Source: Okeania sp. KiyG1 (lineage in GTDB: Bacteria > Cyanobacteriota > Cyanobacteriia > Cyanobacteriales > Microcoleaceae). Taken from it: 64,000 nucleotides of DNA. Positions 33,164 to 44,400 of the stretch are shown here, in pieces. Made by a program: the position numbers and the translations under genes. The stretch lies in contig NZ_BLZO01000013.1 of assembly GCF_014132355.1 (NCBI RefSeq), positions 1 through 64,000 on the forward strand, in the 5' to 3' direction. Under the pieces are notes generated by a model that saw only the letters and a list, made by a program, of their open reading frames with translations, did not search any database and was not told the DNA's origin. The stretch's first letter is position 1, and each line of letters begins with the position of its first letter.

Positions 33164-33334
33164 TGTCAAAAACAAAGATAATTCCAGTATGAATTCGGTC
33201 TTTAAACCTTAATTTTGGTAGTTAGTGTAACTATTACGCTAACTACTTTTTTTTGTCCAAAGTCCAAGTTTAATTTTTGTTGTTCTAATTGAGTAAATGG
33301 AAAACTTTTTAATGTGATCAATTTATCTGAAATA

Positions 33335-33469
33335 ATGGTGATGGTTTTGGGTGTGAGGGTTCTGGAGAGTAGCGATCGCTGTGGAAATTGCAATCTACCT
33401 GTTATGTCTCTCACATTTCGCTTCTGTCCTTATTGCGGTCAGCCTTATCAGACTACATCTAAAGAATAA
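33335..33469 (+). CDS. Small zinc-ribbon protein (44 aa)
   Basis: The frame has CGNCNLP...FCPYCGQPY, four Cys in two CxxC pairs, the pattern of a zinc ribbon, and ends TTSKE. A HIP1 site (GCGATCGC) lies in it. Start codons are ATG 33335 or GTG 33314; no strong ribosome-binding site is seen. It begins about 70 bp beyond the IS-B end and could be the tail of a gene that the element cut, or a small DNA-binding protein. Confidence 0.4.
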   Translation: MVMVLGVRVLESSDRCGNCNLPVMSLTFRFCPYCGQPYQTTSKE

Positions 33470-34559
33470 GAAAACCTTATCCAACAAGCCAAAATCTTAG
33501 ATTTTTCAAGCTCTGAAACCTTTGTATAGATAGGGTTTCATTTCGCTTATTGCCGTATAGTGACAGCTTCGCTATATTTACCCCTAGTTGGTGTACCTAG
33601 ATTATTTTTTGATTCTTTGTTTAAACCGAAACACCGCAACCAACACCTCAAGAACTCCATCTAACCAAAACTAACTAACCTCCACTAAGCAATCTAAGCA
33701 AACTTTGACTAAATTCCTAGAAGTTCGCAAGTTCATCTTCTAGAAATCAAGTCTACAGTAAGCTTGCGTCTAGGAATAGCCGCCGATTGCAAGTGTCGCT
33801 AAGGCTTCGTTTCCTCCTGTCGTCGGAACCAACCGTTTTGGTAAGATTCCGTAGTCTTTCGGCTTTTGGTAGCTATAGTAGTCGGCGAATGATATTTTGA
33901 AAAAGTTTGAGTCGAAATCAACGATCCAATCGTGCCGAAGTCGGCTTTTCTTTCCTGCCAATACCCGCCCACCACCCAGGCACATTTTCAGTTCGCTCCG
34001 CACCCACTTCGACACAGAACTCCGCAAGCTCCGCTCTGTGTAACGAAGTGGGTCTAAAAATGTGCTTCAAATGAAGCTCTGAAATCTTTATGTCACAAAG
34101 TTTTTGGAGGTCGTGTCAATATCTTAGCGTACAAAGAACCCGTTTTGGCACAGTCTCCCGTATTTCGACTCAAGTTAGCTACGCTCTGTGTATCACAGGC
34201 GAGTTGGCACGCTTTTTGCAGCTTCTCTAGTTTTAGCTCATCCACCGACTTGTTATCTTTACAGAACTTTACAACGCTGCACTTGATGACACGAACCTTC
34301 TATTTACCTAAATATAGCTACAAAGCTTGTGGGGCATAGCTTACAACCTTAGCGTACATTTTCGTACCATTACTACTGAATCACTGAATCCCTTACCTCT
34401 AGGACATTTTAGCCGTAGACAAGATATGTATAATTTAGGACACTTTGGTAAAGTTTTGTTACGGTGATAGCGTAAATAGCGATGTCTGAGATGCCCACAG
34501 ACCAAAGCTTCTATCCCCAGATGGCCCCTGGTTGCACGAACCTTCGATCTACGCCATCA
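33470..34559. other. Gene-free, hairpin-rich stretch
   Basis: No convincing gene is seen. A minus-strand frame at 33770-34027 (GKKSRLRHDWIVDFD..., ending GGYS) is unproven, and plus frames are short. A large nested hairpin lies at 33980-34065, and an AAGCTTCT/AGAAGCTT stem at 34505-34567 encloses a GGTT...AACC hairpin. It separates the mobile elements from the Tn7-like end. Confidence 0.4.
33980..34065. repeat. Large nested hairpin
   Basis: ACCCACTTCG (34002-34011) pairs with CGAAGTGGGT (34044-34053), and ACAGA with TCTGT inside it. Outside, GCACATTTT (33980-33988) pairs with AAAATGTGC (34057-34065). The combined structure spans 86 nt. Confidence 0.6.
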
Positions 34560-34569
34560 AGAAGCTTAC

Positions 34570-34739
34570 AGCCTATTTGCAGTTAATGTGAGCTGAAAAT
34601 CTTGTTTGCGAGCTATTTGCAAATAATTTGAGCCTGTTTGCAGATAATGTGAGCTGAAAGGTGTTTTTATTTGCAGTTAATGTGAGCTGAAAATTGCCTT
34701 GTTTGCGAGCTGAAGCGTTTTTGTTTGCGAGCCGTTACA
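34570..34739. mobile_element. Solitary Tn7/CAST-like transposon end
   Basis: Units of TTTGCAGTTAATGTGAGCTG (near 34576, 34671) and TTTGCAGATAATGTGAGC (near 34639), plus a TTTGCAAATAATTTGAGC variant, are repeated on the plus strand. The TTGTTTGCGAGC motif recurs at about 34602, 34699 and 34720. The last unit ends at ...GCGAGCCGTTACA (34739), so the other strand starts TGTAACGG. It shares TTGCAGTTAAT with the mini-element at 28274. No opposite end or transposase is visible. Confidence 0.5.
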
Positions 34740-34790
34740 GTTAGCAATGCTTTTGAGGCCATTGTCACCCCGTGAGATTACTTTCTTTCA

Positions 34791-37700
34791 TTAGCTGTTA
34801 TTTCCTCCCAGAGATTCTAGTTGTTGAGCCAGTAGGTCGGCCATTTCATCTTCGGACATTTCTTCAAAACGCAATGTGTTCTCTATTTCTTCTTGTTCTA
34901 CATTTTCAGTTTTATCTAGTTCAGAAGAAAATTCTACCTCTATGATATCAGTCGCTAGATACTCTACGAGTACTTCTAGTGTCGGATAATCAAATAACAA
35001 TGTTGAACTTAAGCTTGTCCCTAAGCTGGACTCCAAGCGATTTTTTAATTCCACTGCCATCAGAGAATCCAATCCTAAGTCAAACAAACGTTGGCGCATC
35101 CCTATCTTTTGTTTATCTGTCCAGCCTAATGTCTTGGCAATTATCGATCGCAGGTGAGTTGTTAATAACTCCTGGCGTTCGGAAACTGCTGCTACTTCTA
35201 GTTGTTCTCTAAATGCCGATTTTTGGGTTAATAATGGCTCAGTTGAAATCAAATTAGACAAAAATGGGGTCTTTTGCTTACCTGGTAGTTGCTTGGCAAA
35301 CTTTGACCAATTAATGGGCAAAACTCCAATCTGGCTGGGAGAGTTGGATAACAATGACTCTAATGCCTGCATTCCCATTTCTGGTTCTATGGCACTCACG
35401 CCAAGAGCATCGAACCGCTGCTGATGATGAGTATCTAAACTAGCTGCCATACCTGCTGATGCCCAAGCTCCCCAATTAATACTTAACCCTGGCAACCCCA
35501 CACCTCGACGATAGCGAACGAGTGTATCCATAAATCCATTCGCTGCAGCATAATTTCCTTGACCTCGGGAGCCTAGCATGGAGGCTATAGAAGAAAAACA
35601 GACAAAGAAGTCTAAGGGTAAATCTTTGGTAAATTGATGCAAATACCAAGTTCCTTGCACTTTTGGAGCCATGACTTTGCTAAACTGCTGCCAACTTAGA
35701 TTTTGTAGTAATCCATCATCCAACACTCCCGCAGCATGGATAACTCCTTTCAGTGGGGGCAATGATGCCTTTATCTGTTGAAAGATTTTAGCTACATCCT
35801 CTTGATGAGAAATGTCGCCTAATAGAACGCTTACATTTGCTCCGGCTGTTTCTAACTCCTGTATGGTTTTTTGTGCTGTTTGAGTGGGAGTACTACGCCC
35901 CATTAAAATTAAATGCTCGGCTCCCTGTTTGACCATCCATTGGGCTACCTCCAAACCTAATGCTCCTAATCCTCCTGTAATCAAATAACAGGCTTCTGGT
36001 TGGATGGACTTTAGCCCATCTTTAAATTGGGACATTTCTACCACTACCTTGCCTATATGCTTGGCTTGCTGCATATACCGAAAGGCTGCTGTGATTTCTT
36101 TACTGGGAAATACTCGATCGTGTAAGGCTTTAAGTTTTCGTTGATTCCATTGCTGGGTCAATTCCTCTGACATTTGAGCTATGACACCTGGTTTTTGTTG
36201 GGCTACTTCTCTCAAGTCAAAGGGAAAATAGCTGACATCTGGTCGTTTTTCTTTCACTTGCTCTTTGTCCCAAATCCCGATTTTACCGATTTCTACAAAT
36301 CTTCCTGTTGGGGCTAATATTTCCAAGCTCTGGGGAATGTAGTCTCCATTGAGGCTATTGAGAACTACATCCACTCCTACTCCTGCGGTTAGCTCTCTGA
36401 TTTCGGAGGTAAAATCTAGGGTGCGGGAGTTCATGATGTGTTTAATGCCCAGGGATTTGAGAAAGTCCCATTTACTAGGACTTGCAGTGGCAAAGATTTC
36501 TGCCCCTACAAGTTGGGCGATTTGTACTGCTGCTTGTCCTACTCCCCCTGCTGCTGCGTGAATTAATACTCGCTCTCCCGGTAGAATTTTAGCTAAGTTT
36601 TGCAACCCGTGGTAGGCAGTAAGGAATGCCAGGGGTAGGGTCGCCGCTTCGCTGAAACTCATTTCTTTGGGCTTGGCTACCACATACTCTACCGGAGCAG
36701 TTATGAAACTGCTGAAGCCATCGTGCAGCAGTATTCCTATTACTTCATCTCCTATTTTCCACTGTGAAACTTGCTCTCCTACTGCGGAGATTTTACCTGC
36801 ACATTCAAACCCAAAGGTGAGTTGGTCTGCGCTGGTAATACCTAGGTGTTCGGCATAGTATTCTTTGAGTAATCCTAGGGCGTTGAGAACATCTCGGAAG
36901 TTTAGTCCTACTGCTCTGACTTCGATTTCTACTTCGTAATCCTTGGGTGTTTGGCGCTGCATTGGTTGCCAGTGGAGGTTGTCTATCACTCCGTATTCTG
37001 TGAGTTTTAACTGCACTGGTTGGTCTGCCGAGATAGTGTGGTTTTGCTGTGGTTGTTGTATTAGTCTGGCTACATAACGGCTTCCCAGACGCAGGGCTAT
37101 TTGGTCTTCTACATCTTCTGATAAGAGTTCGGCGACTAGAGCATCCAGATTTTGAGTTATCTTGGATTCTGAATCTAGATCTAAGCGTTTACATCTCAAT
37201 TCAGGGTGTTCTTGGGTTATGACTTGTCCTAGTCCCCATAAGCTTCCATACTCTGGGTTGGTTACTTCCGATTCTGAGTTGACACTTTGAGTCCCTTGGG
37301 TTACTAACCACAGTTGAGGGAATTTCTCGGGTTTGCTGTTGAAAATTACTTGCACCAAATGCAGTACTGTCGCACAACTTTGCTCTTGAATTGTTTCTAA
37401 TTCTAGCTTTTCTTTGGTTTCCGTTTCTAGGAAGCTCCACAGATGCACAATACCTTTAATTCCTGGGTTTTCTTCTAGCAGTTGTTGAAATTGTTCACTA
37501 CTGGTGGGGTTGATTTGATAGTGTTGTGGACTTAGTTGCTCATAGGTGTCTCCTACTGATACGGTGATGCACTCGTGACCTTGATTTTTTAGTGCTTCTA
37601 CGAGTTGAGTATCTTGTGCGAAGACTAACCATTTGCTGGTTGCTGCTAGTGATGAAGTTGTTGAGGGCAGGGGTTGGGGTTGCCAGTTAATTTGATAAAA

Positions 37701-40700
37701 CCAATGACTAATATCGGGTTGCAGACTTCTGAAAAGAGTCGATGTTGTGGTTGCTTTTAACCTTAATCCTTCCAGCTCTGCTAGGACAATTCCTTGACGT
37801 TCTACCAGAGTGATGTTTCCGGTTAAGCTAGTTTCTGGTATTTCTGCGATCGCCCATACTTGACTTATTGTTTGACGATACAGTTTCAATTTTTCTACCC
37901 CAACTGGCAGATAGGTTTTGTCCTCTGCTCCTTCTATGGCATGAGCCATAATTTGTAGCGCTGCATCTAAGAGAGCTGGATGGAGTTGATAGTCAGTTAA
38001 TTGTGGTGTTAATTCCTCCGGTAAGACAATTTCAGCGATGACTTTTCCCTGACCTTTCCACAACTGTTTGATTCCCTGAAAACTGCTTCCGTAGTCTATA
38101 CCTCGTGATTTAATTTTTTGATAATGGTGTTTAATTTCAATAGCTTGACTACACTCTTGCTTGTATTGCTCTAGGTCTATTTTGGCTCTTTCGCTGGTCG
38201 TCGAACCAGGGGCTATTTTCCCTTCGGCGTGCAACATCCATTGTGCTGTCTCTTGATTGCCTCCTTCTAATGTACTAAATATCTCGAATTTGTAGCTACT
38301 CCTTTCTAAAGAGCTGATTACTGTTTGTACCGTTTTAAGTTCTGCTTCTGGTAGGATTAAACCTCGTGCTATCACTATATCCGTTATTTCTACTACGGGG
38401 AGTTTGAGGCGAATTTTAGCAACTGCCAGAGACATTTCTAAGTAGCCTGTGGCTGGAAATAGAACCTTTTCAAATACTTGGTGGTGATTCAAGTAGGCTG
38501 GAGTTTCGGCACTTATATAGGATTGAAAACGATATTGATTCTCTATTCCCGCTAGATTGATTTGTTCTCCTAGTAGTGGGTGCAAATAGTTTTCTTTGGG
38601 TCTAATTTGTGGGTAGCCATTTTGAGTTTCCACCCAATATCTTTCTCGTTGGAACGGATAGGTTGGCAAAACAACTTTCTGATGGCGATAATCTCTCTCA
38701 AAACCTAACCAATCTACGTTGACTCCCTGCACATATAACTGTCCCAAACTAGAGAGCATTTGTTGCCATTCATCCACTCCCGGACGCAAGGATGGCAACC
38801 AAACACCAATTCCAGGTGGTAGACATTGCCTTCCCATTCCCAATAATACTGGTTTTGCCCCAATTTCTAGAAATAATTCATATCCTTGCTGATGCAGAGC
38901 GATCGTACTCTCAGCAAACCGCACTGGTTGCCGGATATGGTTTACCCAATATTTAGCTGTAGTAATTTGGTGATTTACCTGTTTGCCTGTGACATTTGAT
39001 ATCAGTGGTATCTTGGGTTGATGGTAGGTAATTTGATTTGCTACGGCTTCAAAATCTGCCAACATTGGTTCCATCAATGGGGAATGGAAAGCATGGGAGA
39101 CTTGGAGTTGTTTGGTTTTTATCCCGGTTGATTCGAGGTTAGTAGCGATCGCTCTTACTGCTTCTTCTTTACCAGATATTACCATACTTTCAGGTCCATT
39201 AATCGCAGCAATAGCTATGTTTTCGTCCAGCGCCATCTCCTGCAACGTCTCTCTTATTTTTGACTCGGAAGCCATTACCGAAACCATCTCACCACCAGAG
39301 GGCAATTGTTGCATCAAACTTCCCCTAGCAGCAATAAGTTTCAAGCCATCTTCTAAACTGAATACTCCAGCTACATTAGCAGCTACATATTCACCTACAC
39401 TGTGACCCATGACTGCATCCGGTTTAATCCCCCAAGACTGCCAGAGTTTGAATAGAGCATATTCTATGGTAAATAGAGCTGGTTGAGTGTAAGCTGTTTG
39501 GTCTAGTCTGGATGAATCTGATGAGTCGTCTGCTTGATAGAGAATTTCTCGTAAGGACTCAATTTGGAAAGTTTCTAAACTCCTGATAATTTCCTCACAT
39601 CGATCGATCGCTTCCCGGAAAATGGGTGCTTGCTGATACAACTGCCTGCCCATATTGATGTATTGGGAACCTTGTCCTGTGAACAATAACGCAATTTTTG
39701 GTACTGCGGTGTTATTTGGCAGTTCTCCTGAGTAGATTCCGGCTACATCTTCTCCCTGTTGGTACTCTCGGAGTTTGTCAACTAAGTCTTGTTCGTTAGA
39801 GGCGACAACTGCTAGTCTATGGTTGAAGTGGGCACGTCCTATATTAGCAGTGTAACAGATATCGGCCACCCCTAATTCTGGGTGAGCTTTGAGATAATTT
39901 TCATAACTACTCACCAACTCACCAAGAGCTGTTTCAGTTTTACCCGAAAGAGTTAATATCTGGAGTGAACGTTCTAAGTCATCTTCACTGTTGCCTATTG
40001 CCTGTTGCCTGTTGCCTTCTCTTGGTGCTTCCTCCACAATAACATGAGCATTAGTTCCACTGAGACCAAAGGAACTAACTCCAGCTAGTCTCGTCTTACC
40101 CCCCTGCAACCATGACATTGCCTCTGTCGGAACAACTACGGGGATCTCTTCCCAGGGAATTCGTCTATTGGGCTGTTTGAGATGAAGATGCGGAGGAATC
40201 TTCTCATTTTGTAAACACAAAATAGTCTTGATTAATCCAGCAATTCCTGCTGCCCCCTCCGTATGACCAATATTGGTTTTGACAGAACTAATAATAATAG
40301 GTAAATTCTGAGGACGATTTTTACCATATACATTCACCAAAGCTTCCACCTCAATTGGATCTCCGAGGGGAGTACCAGTTCCATGACATTCTACATAGTC
40401 CACCTGAGAAGCCTCAACCTTGCCATTAGCCAAAGCTTGTTTGATCAAAGCTTCCTGAGCTAACCCATTGGGAACCGTCAACCCACTACTTGGGCCATCG
40501 TGATTTACCGCAGAACCTCGTATCAGAGCAATAATTTGGTCTCCATCTGCTTGTGCATCCGATAATCGCTTCAGAACAACAACTCCACATCCCTCGCCTC
40601 GTCCATAGCCATCGGCGCTCTCGTCAAATGTTTTACAACGGCCATCGGGTGAATTCATCTTGGAGCGAGATTCAATTACGCTCACCTCTGGAGTGAGCAT

Positions 40701-41392
40701 CAGAGTTACCCCACCCACTATAGCAATTTTGCACTCTTGATTCCGCAGACTCTGGCAAGCCAGATGACACGCTACCAGAGAAGAAGAGCAAGCGGTTTCC
40801 ACACTTAAAGCTGGCCCTTGCAACCCCAAGGTATAGGCAATCCTGCCAGCTCCAAAAAAAGAGCGATTACCAGAAGCTGTATGCAAGTCTGCTGGATTGG
40901 CTGCCAACTGCCCGTAGTCATGAGTCATCATGCCGATGAAGACTCCTGTTTGGCTGCCTCTAAGAGTCAGGGGTGATAAACCTGCATATTCCAGGCTTTC
41001 CCAACAGACTTCCAAGAGTAATCGGTGCTGAGGGTCGAGTTTTTTTAGCTTCACGAGGAGAAATCTTGAAAAACTCGGGATCGAATTTATCCACATCCGC
41101 GATGAAATTGGCAAAGCGAGTATACATTTTGCCCGTAGCATCAGGATTTGGATCGTAATATTGCTCAATATCCCAACGCTCTTTCGGCACCTCAGTGGCT
41201 GCGTCCATCCCTTGCTCGAGGAGCTGCCAAAAAGCTTCCGGATTGGGGGATTTTGGGAAGCGACACCCTACGCCAATAATGGCAATAGGTTCTGTATTAG
41301 CTTGTTCCAAAGCTTTTAGTTTAGCTTTCTTATCCCGTAGCTCGAGCAAAGCATCTCTAAGTAGTTGGGATTGATCTAATTTTTTTAGTCAT
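34791..41392 (-). CDS. Type I polyketide synthase PKS2 (KS-AT-DH-ER-KR-ACP), frame broken at two A7 tracts
   Basis: The true start is ATG 41392 (MTKK-LDQSQLLRDALLELRDKKAKLK, an N-terminal docking helix). It reads out of frame at T7 41380-41386, and again at T7 41040-41046 where the KS motif SPREAKKLDPQHR should be. Each tract has one base too many. After the second, the protein is complete: KS with VETACSSS, VECHGTGT and TNIGHTEG; AT with GHSVGEY and the malonyl motif HAFH; DH (HHQVFEKVLFP, DAALQ); ER (AAAGGVGQA); KR ([12 protein letters not shown]); ACP (LGLDSL). It adds one fully reduced C2 unit. The C-terminus (MSEDEMADLLAQQLESLG) is a docking peptide. Whether it is expressed depends on slippage or on the sequence being correct. 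Confidence 0.85.
39991..40017. repeat. GTTGCCTATTGCC-type repeat inside the PKS2 KS-AT linker
   Basis: Tandem CTGTTGCCTATTGCC-like units, common in cyanobacterial spacers, lie in frame and encode GNRQQAIGN in the linker between KS and AT of PKS2. Confidence 0.65.
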
Positions 41393-41400
41393 AATTTGTG

Positions 41401-44400
41401 TTAACCCTCATATAATTCATCTGCTAGTAATGCCGCTAGTTCATCTGTAGAAAGTTCTGTTAGATCCTCAGTAGAATTTAGTTCTACAGTGGAAGCATCT
41501 TCCAATTCCTCTTCCTCAAAGCTAATAGTGTCCAAAACCTCACAAGCCAGATAATCAACTAAATCATAAATATTGGAGTAATTGAACAGAGCGGTTACTG
41601 ACAAGGAACACCCTAAACTCAATTGTAAGCGATTCCTGAGTTCTGCCAACATCAATGAATCTATGCCCAGATCGAACAAGCCACCCTGAAAATCTATCCG
41701 CTCTGGATCTGCAACCTCAAGCACTTGAGCCACCAACCTCCGAACTTCCTGAACCAGAAGTTGGCGACGTTGTTCGGGGGAGACAGCTTCTAACTGCTGA
41801 ATCAACCATCCATCCTGAGATTGTTTTGACTGCTTTTGAGCCAAGTTCCCAAGCATTGGCACGGTTATTCCTGTCTGTACTTGGAACCACTGCGACCAAT
41901 TAATAGGCATCACGCCCACTTGGGCAACCCCAAGTTTTAGAACCTCTTCCAATGCTTGTATCCCTTCCCGAACATCAATGGGTTGTAACCCTAAATTATG
42001 CCAGCGAGTTAGGTGTTCATCTCCTAACCGAGCAGCCATACCTACTGATGCCCATGGTCCCCAATTGATGCTTAATCCAGGTAATCCTTGACCTTGACGA
42101 TAATAAGCTAATGCATCCATAAAAGCATTGGCAGCAGCATAGTTCCCTTGACCAGAATTCCCCAATATCGAAGCCATAGAGGAGAAACAGACAAAGAAAT
42201 CTAGAGGTAAATCTTTAGTGCGTTGATGCAAATGCCAAGTTCCTGCTACTTTTGGTGCCATAACTTTCGTAAACTTCTGCCAACTTAGATTTTGCACTAA
42301 GCCATCATCCAACACCCCGGCTGCATGAATTACCCCTTTGAGTGGTGGCAATGAGTCCTGAATGTGGTTGATAATCCTCACGGCATCTGGTTGTTCGGAT
42401 ATATCTCCTGACAAAACAGAGACTTGGCTGCCAGCTTGTTCTAATTTCTCAATGGTTTCCCTCGCCATTTGATTAGGAGAACTACGTCCTATTAAAATCA
42501 GATGTTTAGCACCTTGAGCAACTAACCATTGGGCTACCTCTAACCCTAATGCTCCCAAACCACCAGTAATCAGATAACAGGCTTCTGATTGAATCGAGAG
42601 TTGTTGTGAGGTGACTTTCTGCTTTGGTTGTCGGACTAATCGGGCGACATAACGGATTCCCTGACGAATGGCAATCTGGTCTTCATCATTATTAGACAAC
42701 AGTTCATCTACTAAGCTGGGAATGGCTTCAGTAATCGGGGAGTTGGGATCTAAATCAACTCGGAAACAACTGATTTCTGGTTGTTCCAGACGAATAACTC
42801 GTCCTAGTCCCCAAATAGAGCCTTGCTGTGGTTGCACCACGTCTGCTTCATCGAATACACTCTGAGTTCCTTGGGTAACTAACCACATCGGCACGACATG
42901 AGTTAATCCAGCTTGAGTTAGGGCTTGTACTAAATGGAGTACCGCTGCACAACCTAGTTCTTGGGCTGTTTGTAACTCTTGGATACCAATAGGAACGGAA
43001 GTTTCATTAACCCCCCATAAATGCAAAATACCTTTGATGTCAGTATTGTCTTGCAGCAGTTGTCGGAACTGTTGGACAATAGTAGGATTGATTTGATAAT
43101 GTCGATCACCTAATTTTTGGTATTCTGAACCTGGAGATACCCAAATACAGTTATATCCCTTTTTGCTTAACTGCTGACTCATCAGCTCTACCCATTCATT
43201 AGTGAGGGCAAATATTAACCAATTCCCTGTTTCATTTTGATTAGATCGGGCGGTTGAGGGTAGGGGTAGGGCTTGCCAGTTGATTTGATAAAACCAATGA
43301 CTTAAATCAGAACCCAGAGTCATTAGCAAGGTTTCTGGATTAGCTTTTCTACATTCAAAACCAGTGACTTGAGCAACTAGCTGTCCATCTTGGTCAAATA
43401 ATTGTATATCAGCTTTTAATTGTTCTTCTGCTTGTTTATCTTGCAAGACACGGGTAGAACACCAAAGTAACCCAGACTGAGGACGATTATAGAAAATAAA
43501 TTTCTCTACACTGAACGGCACAAACGTTTCATTATTGTCATCAAATTGACTTAAATCAAGTGCAATTATTGATTGAAAACATGAATCAATTAAAGCCGGA
43601 TGTAGTTGATACTTGGTTACATCCAGAATGGTTTTAGGTACTCTCATTTGACAGAGAACTTCTCCCTCTCCCAACCAAATTTTATCAATCCAGCGGAAAC
43701 TCTCTCCTAATTGAATTTGTCTATTCCAGAGATGCTCATAAACTTCTGTATTCTCTATTTGTTTAGGACATCGAGCTTGAATCTCTTCTAGAGGTATTAG
43801 TGATGGTTCAGCCTTGACAGTCACTAATTTCCCGGTAGCATGAACAGAGCAAGAACTGCCTTGATTACCATTATTTGACAGTTCATGAGTCGGTAAATCT
43901 AAAGAGTTTTCACAGCTAATCACTTGAAATGCATAGGAATTATCCTGTGGAGTCAAAGCTACCTGCACTGTTTTTGTTCCTTGCTCTGGAATTGCTAGAG
44001 CTTGGGGGAAAAGAATATTCTCTAGTTGATATTCGTTTGTAGGTAGGGTGAAAGATGCTGCTGCTAACAATAAGGAGATGTGACTTGCACCAGGAACTAC
44101 AACTTGCTCATATATACAGTGATCTGATAAAAATGGAAGATTTTGGGTGCTAAAGTGAGACTCAAAAAAGATTTCTTTGGCTAAGGGGGATTGAAACTTT
44201 TGATCGATCAGAGGATGAAGTTTAGTTGTAGAGGTTGCTTTTCTATGCCAATCTCTAGCTGTTTCTACCCAATACCGCTGTCGTTGGAAGGGATAAGTTG
44301 GTAAGATAACTTTCTCATGGCTATAATCTTGGTAAAATCCTGACCAATCTACTTGCGCTCCCTGTACATACAACTGTCCTAAACTAGAGAGCATTTGTTG

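Larger units (their letters stand above)
31087..33267. mobile_element. Second insertion sequence with accessory gene (IS-B)
   Basis: Imperfect inverted ends of about 50 bp begin TTGGACTTTGGACAAAAA at both termini (31087 and the complement ending 33267). Each continues into the palindrome TTAGCGTAA...TTACGCTAA (left 31111-31136, right 33219-33246). A third version of this palindrome lies between the two genes near 32680-32706. The layout, a DDE transposase plus divergent accessory gene, matches IS-A although the transposases differ. Confidence 0.75.

Noticed and set aside
33202-33414. Minus-strand frame of 70 codons
   Set aside because: It spans the IS-B terminal repeat and lies opposite the zinc-ribbon frame, so it is a shadow.
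34570-34739. A complete CRISPR-associated transposon
   Set aside because: Only end-like repeats are present. No cas12k, tnsB, tnsC, tniQ or CRISPR repeats are in the window.
40960-41349. Separate small KS-fragment gene
   Set aside because: It is the N-terminal part of PKS2 in another frame, separated by the A7 tract.
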